Source of the DNA: Rubrivivax sp. SCN 71-131
GTDB lineage: Bacteria; Pseudomonadota; Gammaproteobacteria; Burkholderiales; Burkholderiaceae_C
Direction: 5' to 3'
Length of the DNA: 64,000 nt
Assembly (NCBI GenBank): GCA_001724995.1
Contig: MEFD01000019.1
Coordinates: forward strand, 1 to 64,000
The position numbers and the translations under genes are program-made. Position 1 is the stretch's first letter. Each line of letters opens with the position of its first letter. Of this stretch, positions 36,442 to 44,748 are shown in pieces. Under the pieces are notes generated by a model. It made no database searches, was not told the origin of the DNA, and worked only from the letters and a program-made list of their open reading frames with translations.

Positions 36442-38532
36442 TCAGCGCACGAGGCCGCCGCTGGCGCGCAGTCGCGCCGCCAGGTCCAGTGGCGGCAGCG
36501 CATCGGCTTCGCCGTCGTCGTCGCCCCGCGGCGCACGCGGGCCGACGAGCTCGAACAGCGGCTCCAGCTCGGGCGCGATGAAGCGCGAGCGCGCGGCGTA
36601 CAGGTGGCGGCTGCCCAGCGCGCGCTGCTCGGTGGCGTAGAAGCGCTGCGGCACGAGCAGGTGCAGCCGTTCGCGGGCGCGCGTCATCGCCACGTAGAGC
36701 AGGCGGCGTTCCTCGTCGACCTCGGCGGCGCTGCCGCTGGCCAGGTCGGACGGCATGCAGCCGTCGACGACGTTGAGCACGTGCACCGAATGCCACTCGC
36801 GCCCCTTGGCCGAGTGGATCGTCGACAGGATCAGGTAGTCCTCGTCGCGATGGGGCGGCCCGGCCTCGTCGCTGCTGGCTTCGGGCGGGTCGAGCGCGAG
36901 CTCGGTGAGGAAGTGCGCGCGGCTGCGGTAGCCGCCAGCCAGGCGCTCGAGCTGCGTCAGGTCGACACCGCGCACCGCGGCGTCGTCGCCGTACAGACGC
37001 GGCAGCTGGGCCTGCAGCCAGGCGATGGCCGGACGGATCTGCGCCGGCCAGGGGGCGTCGCGCGGCAGCAGGGACTGCAGCGCGTCGCGCAAGCCCGCCC
37101 AGTCGATGGCCGCGCGGGCCGGCGGCGGCCACCCCTGCAGCAGCGCCGCCGGGTCGGCGCTGGCGTCCATCGCGTCGAGCAGCTTCATCGCGGTTCCCGG
37201 GCCCAGACCCGAGGCGAGCCTGAGCACGCGAAAGCCTGCCAGGCGGCAGCGCAGGTTGTGCGTCCAGCGCAGCAGGCTCACGGCGTCCTTGACGTGTGCC
37301 GCCTCGAGGAAGCGCAGGCCGCCGAACTTGACGAAGGGGATGCGCCTGCGCGCCAGCTCGAGTTCCAGCGCCGCGCTGTGCTGCGCGGTGCGAAAGAGCA
37401 CCGCCTGGCGCGTCAGGCGCGTGCCCTGTTCGCGCTCGGCAAGCACGGTGTCGGCGACCCAGGTCGCCTGTTCGGCCTCATCGCCCACCTGCACCAGCTG
37501 CGGCTTGTGCGACGAGGGCCGGTCGCTGCACATGGTCTTGGCGAAACGGCTGCCGGCCTGGGCGATGACTGCGTTCGCCGCCGCCAGCAGCGGCTGCGTG
37601 CTGCGGTAGTTGCGCTGCAGCAGCAGCACCTGCGCCGGCGGCGTGAAGGCCTGCGGGAAGTCGAGCAGGTTGCCGACCTCGGCGGCGCGAAAGCCGTAGA
37701 TCGCCTGCGCGTCGTCGCCGACCACGGTGACGCCGCAGCCGTCGGGCTTGAGGGCCAGGAGGATGGCCGCCTGCAGCCGGTTCGTGTCCTGGTATTCGTC
37801 GACCAGCACATGCGTGAAGCGCCTGCCGATCGCGCGCGCGAACGCCGGCTCCCGTACTGCCTGCTCCCAGTACAGCAGCAGGTCGTCGAAGTCGAGCACG
37901 CGCTGCGCCTGCTTGGCCTCGGTGTAGGCGGCAAAGAGGCGCTGCAGTTCACCCTCCCACTCGACGCACCAGGGGTAGTGCTGCAGCAGCAGCGGCGCCA
38001 GCGGCTGCGCGCTGTTGACCGCGCGCGAGAGGATGGCCAGCGCCGTGCGCGCCAGCGGAAAGCGCCTTCCGGCCGTGTGCAGCCCGAGGCGCGTGCGCGC
38101 GAGCGCCATCAGCTCCTCGGCGTCGCTGCGGTCGACGACGCTGAAGTCCTCGGACAGGCCCAGGGCGACCGCATGCTCGCGCAGCAGCCGTGCGCCGACG
38201 GAGTGGAAGGTGCCGCACCAGGGCAGCTCCGGCGCGGGCGTGCCGGCGCGCAGGCCCAGGGCGCTGTGCAGCCGCTGCGCCGCGCGGCGCGCCATCGCGG
38301 CGGCGGCGCGGCGCGAAAAGCTCAGCAGCAGGACGCGCCGCGGGTCGGCCCCGTCCAGCACCAGCCGCGCCAGCCGGGCCGCGAGCATCGTCGTCTTGCC
38401 CGAGCCGGCGCCGGCCACCACCAGCAGCGGGGTGTGACCATGCTCGACCGCAGCGCGCTGCGCGGGGTCGAGCGCGTCCAGCGGCGAAGTCGCTGCCGCG
38501 GGCGGGGCGGCGGGGGGGCTCAGGGTCGTCAC
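36442..38532 (-). CDS. UvrD/Rep-like superfamily 1 helicase
   Basis: This is a 696-residue ATP-dependent DNA helicase. Walker A is AGAGSGKTT at about residues 40-48, motif Ia is LLSFSRRAAAAM, motif II is LVDEYQDTN, motif III is VGDDAQAIYGFR, motif IV is LQRNYRS, and motif VI is YVAMTRARERL. It is shorter than canonical UvrD/Rep and lacks parts of the 2B region, so it may be a specialised repair helicase. The start is GTG 38532. It is divergent from the UbiB-like gene with about 65 bases between. Confidence 0.9.
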   Translation of the reverse strand: MTTLSPPAAPPAAATSPLDALDPAQRAAVEHGHTPLLVVAGAGSGKTTMLAARLARLVLDGADPRRVLLLSFSRRAAAAMARRAAQRLHSALGLRAGTPAPELPWCGTFHSVGARLLREHAVALGLSEDFSVVDRSDAEELMALARTRLGLHTAGRRFPLARTALAILSRAVNSAQPLAPLLLQHYPWCVEWEGELQRLFAAYTEAKQAQRVLDFDDLLLYWEQAVREPAFARAIGRRFTHVLVDEYQDTNRLQAAILLALKPDGCGVTVVGDDAQAIYGFRAAEVGNLLDFPQAFTPPAQVLLLQRNYRSTQPLLAAANAVIAQAGSRFAKTMCSDRPSSHKPQLVQVGDEAEQATWVADTVLAEREQGTRLTRQAVLFRTAQHSAALELELARRRIPFVKFGGLRFLEAAHVKDAVSLLRWTHNLRCRLAGFRVLRLASGLGPGTAMKLLDAMDASADPAALLQGWPPPARAAIDWAGLRDALQSLLPRDAPWPAQIRPAIAWLQAQLPRLYGDDAAVRGVDLTQLERLAGGYRSRAHFLTELALDPPEASSDEAGPPHRDEDYLILSTIHSAKGREWHSVHVLNVVDGCMPSDLASGSAAEVDEERRLLYVAMTRARERLHLLVPQRFYATEQRALGSRHLYAARSRFIAPELEPLFELVGPRAPRGDDDGEADALPPLDLAARLRASGGLVR

Positions 38533-38597
38533 CCTGCCACTGTATAGGCAACCAGGGGTCGAGCCCGGTCGCGGGCGGCCGGCGCGATACTTGCGGC

Positions 38598-40298
38598 ATG
38601 TTGATCGAGACCCTGGCGGCTTCGCGCGATCTGCAGCGCATGCGGCAGATTGCCGGGGTGCTGCTGCGCCACGGCCTGGGCGACGCGGTCCGCCGCCTGG
38701 GCCTGGCCGATGCGCTGACCCGGGCCGGGCAGGCGCTGAACATCGAGCACGCGGGCGAACTGGCGCAGCTGCCGGCGCCGGCGCAGGTGCGCATGGCGCT
38801 GGAGGAACTGGGGCCGACCTTCGTCAAGCTCGGGCAGATCCTCGCCGGCCGCGCCGACCTGCTGGCGCCGGAGTGGATCGTCGAGTTCTCGCGCCTGCAC
38901 GCGGCGGTGCCGGTGCTGCCGCTGCAGGAGCTGCGGCCGACGCTGCGCGAGGAGCTTGGCGCCGAGCCCGAGGCGGTGTTCTCGCGATTCGACGCCGAGC
39001 CGCTGGCCGGTGCGTCGATCGCGCAGGTGCACCGCGCGGCGCTGCACGACGGCACCGAGGTGATCGTGAAAATCCGCCGTCCGGGCATCGTCGAGGTCAT
39101 CGAGGCCGACCTGAGGCTGCTGCGGCGCGCGGCGCTGGTGGCCGAACGCGAGTGGCCGGTGCTGCAGCCCTACCGGCCGCGCCAGCTCGTGCAGCAGTTC
39201 GCGCGCTCGCTGCGGCGCGAACTCGACTTCGCTGCCGAATGTCGCAACGCCGAGCGCGTGGCGCGCAACCTGGCGGTGCTGCCCGACATCGTCATCCCGC
39301 GCGTGCACTGGGACTACACGCGCGAGCGCGTCAACGTGCAGGACTTCGTCGACGGCATTCCGGGCGGCGACTACGCGCGCGTGCAACGCGAGGGGCTGGA
39401 CGCCAGGGTGCTGGCACAGCGCGGCGCGCAGGCGGTGCTGAAGATGATCGTCGAGGACGGCTTCTTCCACGCCGACCCGCACCCCGGTAACGTGTTCTAC
39501 CTGCCCGGCAACCGGCTGGCCTTCATTGATTTCGGCATGGTCGGGCGCCTGTCGCCGCGCCGGCGCGAGGAACTGCTGCAGTTGCTGCTGGGCCTGGTGG
39601 AGCGCGAGCCGCGGGCGGTGGCCGACGTGCTGCTGGACTGGACCGACGGCCACCAGGGCACGCGCGCGGCACAGCTCGAGGAGGACATCGAGGCCTTCGT
39701 CGACCAGTACCACGGCACGCCGCTGGCGCAGCTGCACCTGGGCGAGATGCTTGCCGAAGTCACGCGCGTGCTGCGCGAGCACCGGCTGTTGCTGCCGGCC
39801 GACCTGGCGCTGCTGATCAAGGCCTTCATCTCGCTGGAGAGCATGGGTCGTGCGCTGGACCCGGACTTCCACATGGCGGCGCAGGCGCAGCCGCTGCTGC
39901 GCCGCGTGCTGCGCGCGCGCTACACGCCCGCGGCGCTGGCCGAGCGCGGCTGGTCGGGCCTGCGGGAACTGGCCGCGCAGCTGGGGCGGCTGCCAAGCGA
40001 CCTCTCGCGCGCGCTGCGCAAGCTCGGGCGCGGGCATGTCAGCGTGTCGGTCGAGGTGGCGCACCTGCGGCGCACCGGGGAGCAGATCGACCGTGCGGCC
40101 AGCCGGCTGTCGATCGCGCTCGTGATCGCGGCGCTGATCATCGGCTCGTCGATCGTGATGACGGTGGGCGGCGGGCCCACCTTGCTCGGCCTGCCGGCGT
40201 TCGGGCTGATGGGCTTCCTCGGTGCGGTCGCCGGAGGCCTGTGGCTGCTGCGCGCCATCCGGCGCGCAGGGCGGGCACGGGACGACGACGACGATTGA
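38598..40298 (+). CDS. UbiB/ABC1-family atypical kinase
   Basis: This is a 566-residue member of the AarF/ADCK family, which supports ubiquinone synthesis. The hallmark KxGQ motif is VKLGQILAGRADLLAP. The kinase-like lobe has GASIAQVHRAAL and VIVKIRRPGI, the catalytic loop HADPHPGN, and the metal motif IDFGMVGRL. Two hydrophobic helices lie at the C terminus (LSIALVIAALIIGSSIVM and FGLMGFLGAVAGGLWLL). The tail DDDDD is acidic. No other ubi gene is adjacent, so it could be the general UbiB or a paralogue. Confidence 0.9.
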   Translation: MLIETLAASRDLQRMRQIAGVLLRHGLGDAVRRLGLADALTRAGQALNIEHAGELAQLPAPAQVRMALEELGPTFVKLGQILAGRADLLAPEWIVEFSRLHAAVPVLPLQELRPTLREELGAEPEAVFSRFDAEPLAGASIAQVHRAALHDGTEVIVKIRRPGIVEVIEADLRLLRRAALVAEREWPVLQPYRPRQLVQQFARSLRRELDFAAECRNAERVARNLAVLPDIVIPRVHWDYTRERVNVQDFVDGIPGGDYARVQREGLDARVLAQRGAQAVLKMIVEDGFFHADPHPGNVFYLPGNRLAFIDFGMVGRLSPRRREELLQLLLGLVEREPRAVADVLLDWTDGHQGTRAAQLEEDIEAFVDQYHGTPLAQLHLGEMLAEVTRVLREHRLLLPADLALLIKAFISLESMGRALDPDFHMAAQAQPLLRRVLRARYTPAALAERGWSGLRELAAQLGRLPSDLSRALRKLGRGHVSVSVEVAHLRRTGEQIDRAASRLSIALVIAALIIGSSIVMTVGGGPTLLGLPAFGLMGFLGAVAGGLWLLRAIRRAGRARDDDDD

Positions 40299-40328
40299 GC
40301 CGCGTCTGACTATGATCTTCGCGACCCT

Positions 40329-40344
40329 CCGGAACGAGTTCCGG
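40329..40344. repeat. Perfect inverted repeat before the small exported-protein gene
   Basis: CCGGAAC-GA-GTTCCGG lies 22 bases upstream of ATG 40366 and about 13 bases downstream of a TATGAT -10-like box (40311-40316). It could be an operator at the transcript start or a leader stem. Confidence 0.45.
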
Positions 40345-40365
40345 CGGGCGTACCGGAGAAGACGA

Positions 40366-40770
40366 ATGCGTATGGGGATTCGATCGGGTCTGCTGGCCCT
40401 CTGCGTGCTGTTCGGGACGGCTGCGCTGGCCAGCACCACAGGCGAGAAGGTCGATTCGGCGGTGGCTGCGGCTTCGTCGGCTGCCGCGCGCACCGGTGCG
40501 GCCATCGAGCGCGGCGCGCAGGCGGCGGCCAGCGGCGTCGAGCGTGGCGTCAAGGCCGGCGCGGGCGCCGTCAAGCGCGGCGTCAAGGCAGCGGCCAGCG
40601 GCGTCGAGCGGGGTGCGTCGTGGGCCGCCACCGGCATCGACAAGGGTGCCAAGGCCGCGCAGCGCGGCGCCAGCGCCGCGGCGGCCAAGGTCGGCATCGG
40701 TCGCGCCGACGAGCCGAAGCAGCCCGCGCCGGTGGGGACGGTGACGCCCAGGCCGCTGCAGAAGGACTGA
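40366..40770 (+). CDS. Small exported Ala-rich protein with 11-residue repeats
   Basis: This is a 134-residue protein of unknown function. It starts with a Sec signal peptide (GLLALCVLFGTAALAS) and continues with an 11-residue periodicity: GVERGVKAGAG, AVKRGVKAAAS, GVERGASWAAT, GIDKGAKAAQR. Such 11-mers form amphipathic helices as in LEA- or phasin/apolipoprotein-like proteins, with Lys/Arg on one face. The mature tail is Pro-rich. The DNA repeats too: a 20-base block occurs at 40525 and 40591, exactly 66 bases apart. GGAG eight bases before ATG 40366 supports the start. Small-protein status and role in the envelope are inferred. Confidence 0.72.
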   Translation: MRMGIRSGLLALCVLFGTAALASTTGEKVDSAVAAASSAAARTGAAIERGAQAAASGVERGVKAGAGAVKRGVKAAASGVERGASWAATGIDKGAKAAQRGASAAAAKVGIGRADEPKQPAPVGTVTPRPLQKD

Positions 40771-41083
40771 GCTTGCCTTGGTCGCGGCTACGGCGCCCAC
40801 GGCGCGCTGCAGGCCGACCCGTCGGCACGGCGGATGCTCATTCAAGAGAACGATCTGACCAGACGGCGACGCCCGTACGCGGGATCTCGGCGACGCTGTT
40901 GCGTTGTCTGCTGAACGGGGTAGATTCGCCATCACTCGGGCGGCCGTGCGGGTCGGGGGGCGTTGGCCCCATGCGGCGGCGCTGCCGGGGCAGGGGTGAG
41001 CGGGTGGGAGCCCCGGGCATGAAAATTGGACACGCGGCCGGAATTTGGACACGTTGGTAACCACCACCGTCAAAAGCCGCATG
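40771..41083. other. Spacer with degenerate IS-like repeats
   Basis: This 313-base spacer has no supported gene. Its notable element is two tandem 19-bp units (41015-41033 and 41034-41052), each ending TTGGACAC on the plus strand, immediately downstream of the tRNA-Arg 3' end. On the minus strand they read GTGTCCAA(A/T)TT, a pattern I associate with IS21-type termini. This suggests a relic of an insertion beside the tRNA. Confidence 0.45.
41015..41052. repeat. Two 19-bp tandem repeats, possible IS-end relic
   Basis: The units share (A/T)TTGGACAC at their right end and about 12 of 19 positions overall. They are unlike the 25-bp units at the left of the window, so would be from a different element. 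No transposase remnant is visible nearby. Confidence 0.45.
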
Positions 41084-41160
41084 TGGCCTGCCCGGAGGGA
41101 CTCGAACCCCCGACCTGCTGCTTAGAAGGCAGCTGCTCTATCCAGTTGAGCTACGGGCAG
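41084..41160 (-). tRNA. tRNA-Arg (anticodon UCU)
   Basis: Read on the minus strand: acceptor CTGCCCG/CGGGCAG, discriminator G, encoded CCA. The anticodon stem GCTGC/GCAGC encloses CTTCTAA, anticodon TCT. The T arm is GGGGG/CCCTC with loop TTCGAGT. The D arm is GCTC/GAGC. Such tRNA 3' ends are common integration sites; IS-like repeats follow at 41015-41052. Confidence 0.96.
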
Positions 41161-41223
41161 ACGTGGCCCGCGCGCGGCTTCGGCTGCGCGCATGCGGGCC
41201 GGGAATTCTAGGGGCCGGGCGGC

Positions 41224-41916
41224 TCAGCGCAGCTTGTACTGCTCCTGCCCGAACAACGCCTCGCGGGCGCGCTCGTCCTGCACCGGCCGGCCGACTTCGG
41301 CCAGCACCGCGAGTCCGCGCACGACGGCCGGGCGCGCGGCGATCTCGTCGAACCAGCCCTTGAGGTGCGGATGGTCGTTCCAGTCGATGCCCTGGTTCTT
41401 CCAGCCGCGCAGCCAGGGGAAGATGGCCATGTCGGCGATCGAGTATTCGGGGCCGCCGATGTAGCGGCTGGCCGCCAGGCGGCGGTTCATGACGCCGTAC
41501 AGGCGCCGTGCCTCGTTGCTGTAGCGCTCGATCGCGTAGGGGATCTTCTCGGGGGCGTAGACGCGGAAGTGGTGCGCCTGCCCGAGCATCGGCCCGACGC
41601 TGCCCATCTGGAACATCAGCCACTGCAGCACTTCGTACTTGCCCTGCGTGCTCCCGGGCAGGAAGCGCCCGGTCTTGCCCGCCAGGTAGAGCAGGATGGC
41701 GCCGGATTCGAAGACGGAGATCGGGCGGCCCTCGGGGCCGTCGGGGTCGACGAGCACCGGAATCTTGTTGTTCGGGCTGATGGCGAGGAAGGACGGCTCG
41801 AACTGCTCGCCGCGGCCGATGTCCACCGCCCTTGCGCGGTAGGGCAGGCCGCACTCCTCCAGCATGATGTGCACCTTGTGCCCGTTGGGCGTGGGCCACG
41901 AATACACTTCGATCAT
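41224..41916 (-). CDS. Glutathione S-transferase family protein (YfcG/Ure2-like)
   Basis: This is a 230-residue GST. The thioredoxin-like N domain begins YSWPTPNGHKVHIMLEECGL and has the GSH-binding motif NKIPVLVDPDG followed by FESGAILLYLA. The C domain contains QWLMFQMGSVGPMLGQ and YSIADMAIFPWLRGW, the pattern of YfcG/YghU-type disulfide-bond reductases. It probably has peroxidase or reductase activity. ATG 41916 is used. Confidence 0.92.
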   Translation of the reverse strand: MIEVYSWPTPNGHKVHIMLEECGLPYRARAVDIGRGEQFEPSFLAISPNNKIPVLVDPDGPEGRPISVFESGAILLYLAGKTGRFLPGSTQGKYEVLQWLMFQMGSVGPMLGQAHHFRVYAPEKIPYAIERYSNEARRLYGVMNRRLAASRYIGGPEYSIADMAIFPWLRGWKNQGIDWNDHPHLKGWFDEIAARPAVVRGLAVLAEVGRPVQDERAREALFGQEQYKLR

Positions 41917-41970
41917 CGCAGGACCCTTTCCCTTGCCGCGCCGCGCGGCCGCGTCGGTGCACTCTAAACC

Positions 41971-42654
41971 ATGCTCGAAGGCTTCAAGCGCTGGCTGACA
42001 CGCAAGCCGGCACGGGACACGCAGCCCGGGGCATCGGCCGAGCTGAAGTCGTTCAACGACTGGTCGCGGCGCGCGCAGGTGCAGATCCGCACGCCGCGCG
42101 ACGGCGAGGGCGTGATCATCGACGGCAAGTCCGGCGATCTGCCCTGGCGCCTCGAATGGGGCGCGCCGCAGCGGCCCTACGTGCTCGGACAGGAGTTGCG
42201 CATCCGCGCCGCGCTGCCGCTGCCGCAGGAGCTGCAGGCCGTCATTCTCAATCGCCCGCTGCAGGAAGCGATCGAGAAGACGATGTTCGAGCAGTACGTC
42301 GAAGGCGTGCAGACGCGCCTGGAAACCGACACGCCGGCCGAGATGCGCTGGGTGGTGATGCACCCCAAGCTCGGCCGCGCCGAGCTCGGCGCGCTGCAGG
42401 AGCGCTACGCGGCGGCAGCCAGCGCCACGCCGTGGCTGCAGCAGTGGCTGGGCGGCACGCTCGGGCCCGCGCTGCTGGCGCTGCGCAGCGATGCCTCGTC
42501 GGCCTTCGTGCTCATGGTCAACCGCGGCAGGATGACGCTGCGCGCCGAGCTCGACGAGGCCTCGGCGGCGGCGTTCGAGCCCTACCTTCGCGTGTTCGAG
42601 ATCGCGCTGCGCGAGGCGCGCAACGCCCGCATCGACGCCGCCGACGAGGCCTAG
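41971..42654 (+). CDS. Conserved protein of unknown function
   Basis: This is a 227-residue soluble protein without a family I can name. It has a basic N terminus (GFKRWLTRKPARD), then beta-rich segments GVIIDGKSGDLPWRLEWG and GQELRIRAALPL. No signal peptide or membrane helix is seen, so it is likely cytosolic. It is divergent from the GST gene and is followed 143 bases later by the FimV-like gene. Confidence 0.65.
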   Translation: MLEGFKRWLTRKPARDTQPGASAELKSFNDWSRRAQVQIRTPRDGEGVIIDGKSGDLPWRLEWGAPQRPYVLGQELRIRAALPLPQELQAVILNRPLQEAIEKTMFEQYVEGVQTRLETDTPAEMRWVVMHPKLGRAELGALQERYAAAASATPWLQQWLGGTLGPALLALRSDASSAFVLMVNRGRMTLRAELDEASAAAFEPYLRVFEIALREARNARIDAADEA

Positions 42655-42797
42655 GCCGGGTCGCGCGAAGCCGCTTCGCCGCAAGCGCCGCCCAGCCGCA
42701 TCAAGGGCCCGCAGGCCCGCGGGCGACACCCGGATCCGGGGTGGTCGCGCGATGCCACCATGCTAGAGTTGCCGCGCGCTGCCCCGGGCGTTTTCGC

Positions 42798-44717
42798 ATG
42801 CAGAAGAAGCGGCTCCAGACCCTTGTCGTTCCTTGCCTGCTGGCCCTCGCGGCAGTCGATGCGGGCGCCCTGGGCTTTGCGCCGGTGGAGCCGTCGACGC
42901 CGCTCGGCCAACCGCTCGATCATGTCATCGGCGTGCAGCTCGAGGCCGAGGAGGCGCTGAATCCCGAGTGCGTGGCCGCCGAGGTCCTCGTCGGCGAGAC
43001 ACGGCTGGCGCCGGCGATGGTGCGGGCGCGCCTCGAGCGCAGCGGCGGCACCCCGGTGCTGCGCGTGCGCACCCTGGTGCCGGTGGATGAGCCGCTCGTG
43101 GCGGTGACGCTGTCGCTGGGCTGTCCGGTCAGGCTGCAGCGGCGCTTCGTCATCTTTGCCGACCCGGTAGGCGGGGCCGCGCCGATCGCGCCGCTCGTGC
43201 TCGCGCCGGCGGAGGACGTCGCGAGCGCCTCGCAGGCCCGAGCCGCTGCGCCGCCGCCCATGCCCGACCGCCCGCGCGTGCAAGCCGTGCGCGAGCCCGC
43301 GGCGCGGCTTTCCTCCGGATCGGGCGACGCGGCGCGCGCATCGGCGGCGACGCCTCGGCGCGCGGCGCGTGCGGCCGAACCCGCCGCAGCGCGCCCTGCG
43401 AAACGCGATCGGCCGCGGCTGCGCCTGGACGCCGAGCCGCCGATGGTGCCAGGCCCCGGCGATGCCGCGCGGGAGGCCGCGATCGAAGCCGCCGTGGCCG
43501 CCCAGGCCCAGGCGCAGGCGCTGGAGGAGGCCGGCGCGCGCGCTGCGGCGCAGGCAGCCTCGGCCGCGGCGGCACGCATCGCGGCGCTGGAACAGGCGAT
43601 CGAGCGCCTGAGTGCCGACGCCGCCGCCGATCGCCAGGCGCTGCTGCATCTGCGCCAGAGTGCCGCTGCGGCCGATGCGCGCGCGCAATGGGCGCCGTGG
43701 CTGCTCGCCTTCGCGGGCCTGCTGGCGGCGCTGTGTGCCTGGCTGATGATGAAGCTGCGCCGCCTGCAGCGGCAGCACGGACAGGCCTGGGCGCACATCG
43801 CCGAGCGTGCCCAGGCCCAGGAGCCCGCGACGGCGGTGCGTGCCGGCGCGGGCGCAACGGACGCGATCGCCGGGGCGCTCGCGTCTACGGCCGGTGGCGA
43901 TTCGAGCACCCGTCCGAGCCTGCTTGCCCCGACCCATGGGCCCGCGGGCGCCGACGACAGCGCGCACGGCGGCCTGAGCGTCACCGAGCGCACCGAAGTG
44001 CTGCCGGTGGGCTGGCGCGGCGAGGACGACGAGCCGCGCGACGTGTCGATCGAGGAGCTCATCGACCTCGAGCAGCAGGCCGAGTTCTTCGCCGTGCTGG
44101 GGCAGGAGGAGGCGGCGATCGACCTGCTCGTGGACCACCTGCGCAAGACCGGCGGCGGCAGCCCGATGCCCTACCTGAAGCTGCTCGAGATCTACCGCCG
44201 GCTCGAGAACCACGAGGCCTACGAGCGCACGCGCGCGCGCTTCAACCACCGCTTCAACGCCTACGCGCCGCAGTGGGATGCCGACCCCGGCGCCGGGCGC
44301 GCGCTGGAGGAGTACGGGGCGATCATCGCCCGGCTGCAGCAGGTCTGGACCGTGCCGCTGGACGCGATGGCCGAGCTCGAGGCGCTGCTCTTTCGCAAGG
44401 CCCGCGGCGAGCTGTTCGACCTGCCGGCCTACCGCGACGTGATCCTGCTTTACTCGCTGGCGCGCGACCTGCTGGATCGTGAGGCGCTCGAATCGGGCAA
44501 GGTCGACGTGCTGCTGCCGCTCAGCGAAGGCGGCGATCACACGCAGCCGCTGTCGCTCGACGACCTGCCGCTGGCCGGGGACTCGGCCCTGGCTGCGCTG
44601 GATCAGCCGACGGTGCCGGTGGACCTCGACGTGACGCAGCCGATGACCCCCGCGAGCCTCTTCGGCGAGAGCGAGGACGCGCCCGACGGCAACGGGCGAC
44701 GCCAGCGCAGCAGCTAG
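42798..44717 (+). CDS. FimV-like polar assembly protein
   Basis: This is a 639-residue protein of the FimV type. It has a signal peptide (LVVPCLLALAAVDAGALG), the FimV N-terminal domain (GFAPVEPSTPLGQPLDHVI...ALNPECVAAEV), Ala/Gln coiled coil (about 235-300), one membrane helix (WAPWLLAFAGLLAALCAW), and a cytoplasmic TPR-like C-terminal region (RDVSIEELIDLEQQAEFFAVLGQEEAAIDLLVDHL, cited as IEELIDLEQQAEFFAVLGQE). LysM is not evident. Related proteins place type IV pili or the chemotaxis pole. It is monocistronic here. Confidence 0.85.
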   Translation: MQKKRLQTLVVPCLLALAAVDAGALGFAPVEPSTPLGQPLDHVIGVQLEAEEALNPECVAAEVLVGETRLAPAMVRARLERSGGTPVLRVRTLVPVDEPLVAVTLSLGCPVRLQRRFVIFADPVGGAAPIAPLVLAPAEDVASASQARAAAPPPMPDRPRVQAVREPAARLSSGSGDAARASAATPRRAARAAEPAAARPAKRDRPRLRLDAEPPMVPGPGDAAREAAIEAAVAAQAQAQALEEAGARAAAQAASAAAARIAALEQAIERLSADAAADRQALLHLRQSAAAADARAQWAPWLLAFAGLLAALCAWLMMKLRRLQRQHGQAWAHIAERAQAQEPATAVRAGAGATDAIAGALASTAGGDSSTRPSLLAPTHGPAGADDSAHGGLSVTERTEVLPVGWRGEDDEPRDVSIEELIDLEQQAEFFAVLGQEEAAIDLLVDHLRKTGGGSPMPYLKLLEIYRRLENHEAYERTRARFNHRFNAYAPQWDADPGAGRALEEYGAIIARLQQVWTVPLDAMAELEALLFRKARGELFDLPAYRDVILLYSLARDLLDREALESGKVDVLLPLSEGGDHTQPLSLDDLPLAGDSALAALDQPTVPVDLDVTQPMTPASLFGESEDAPDGNGRRQRSS

Positions 44718-44748
44718 CGCCCGCGGCGTCGGCTCGGATTCATGTGCG

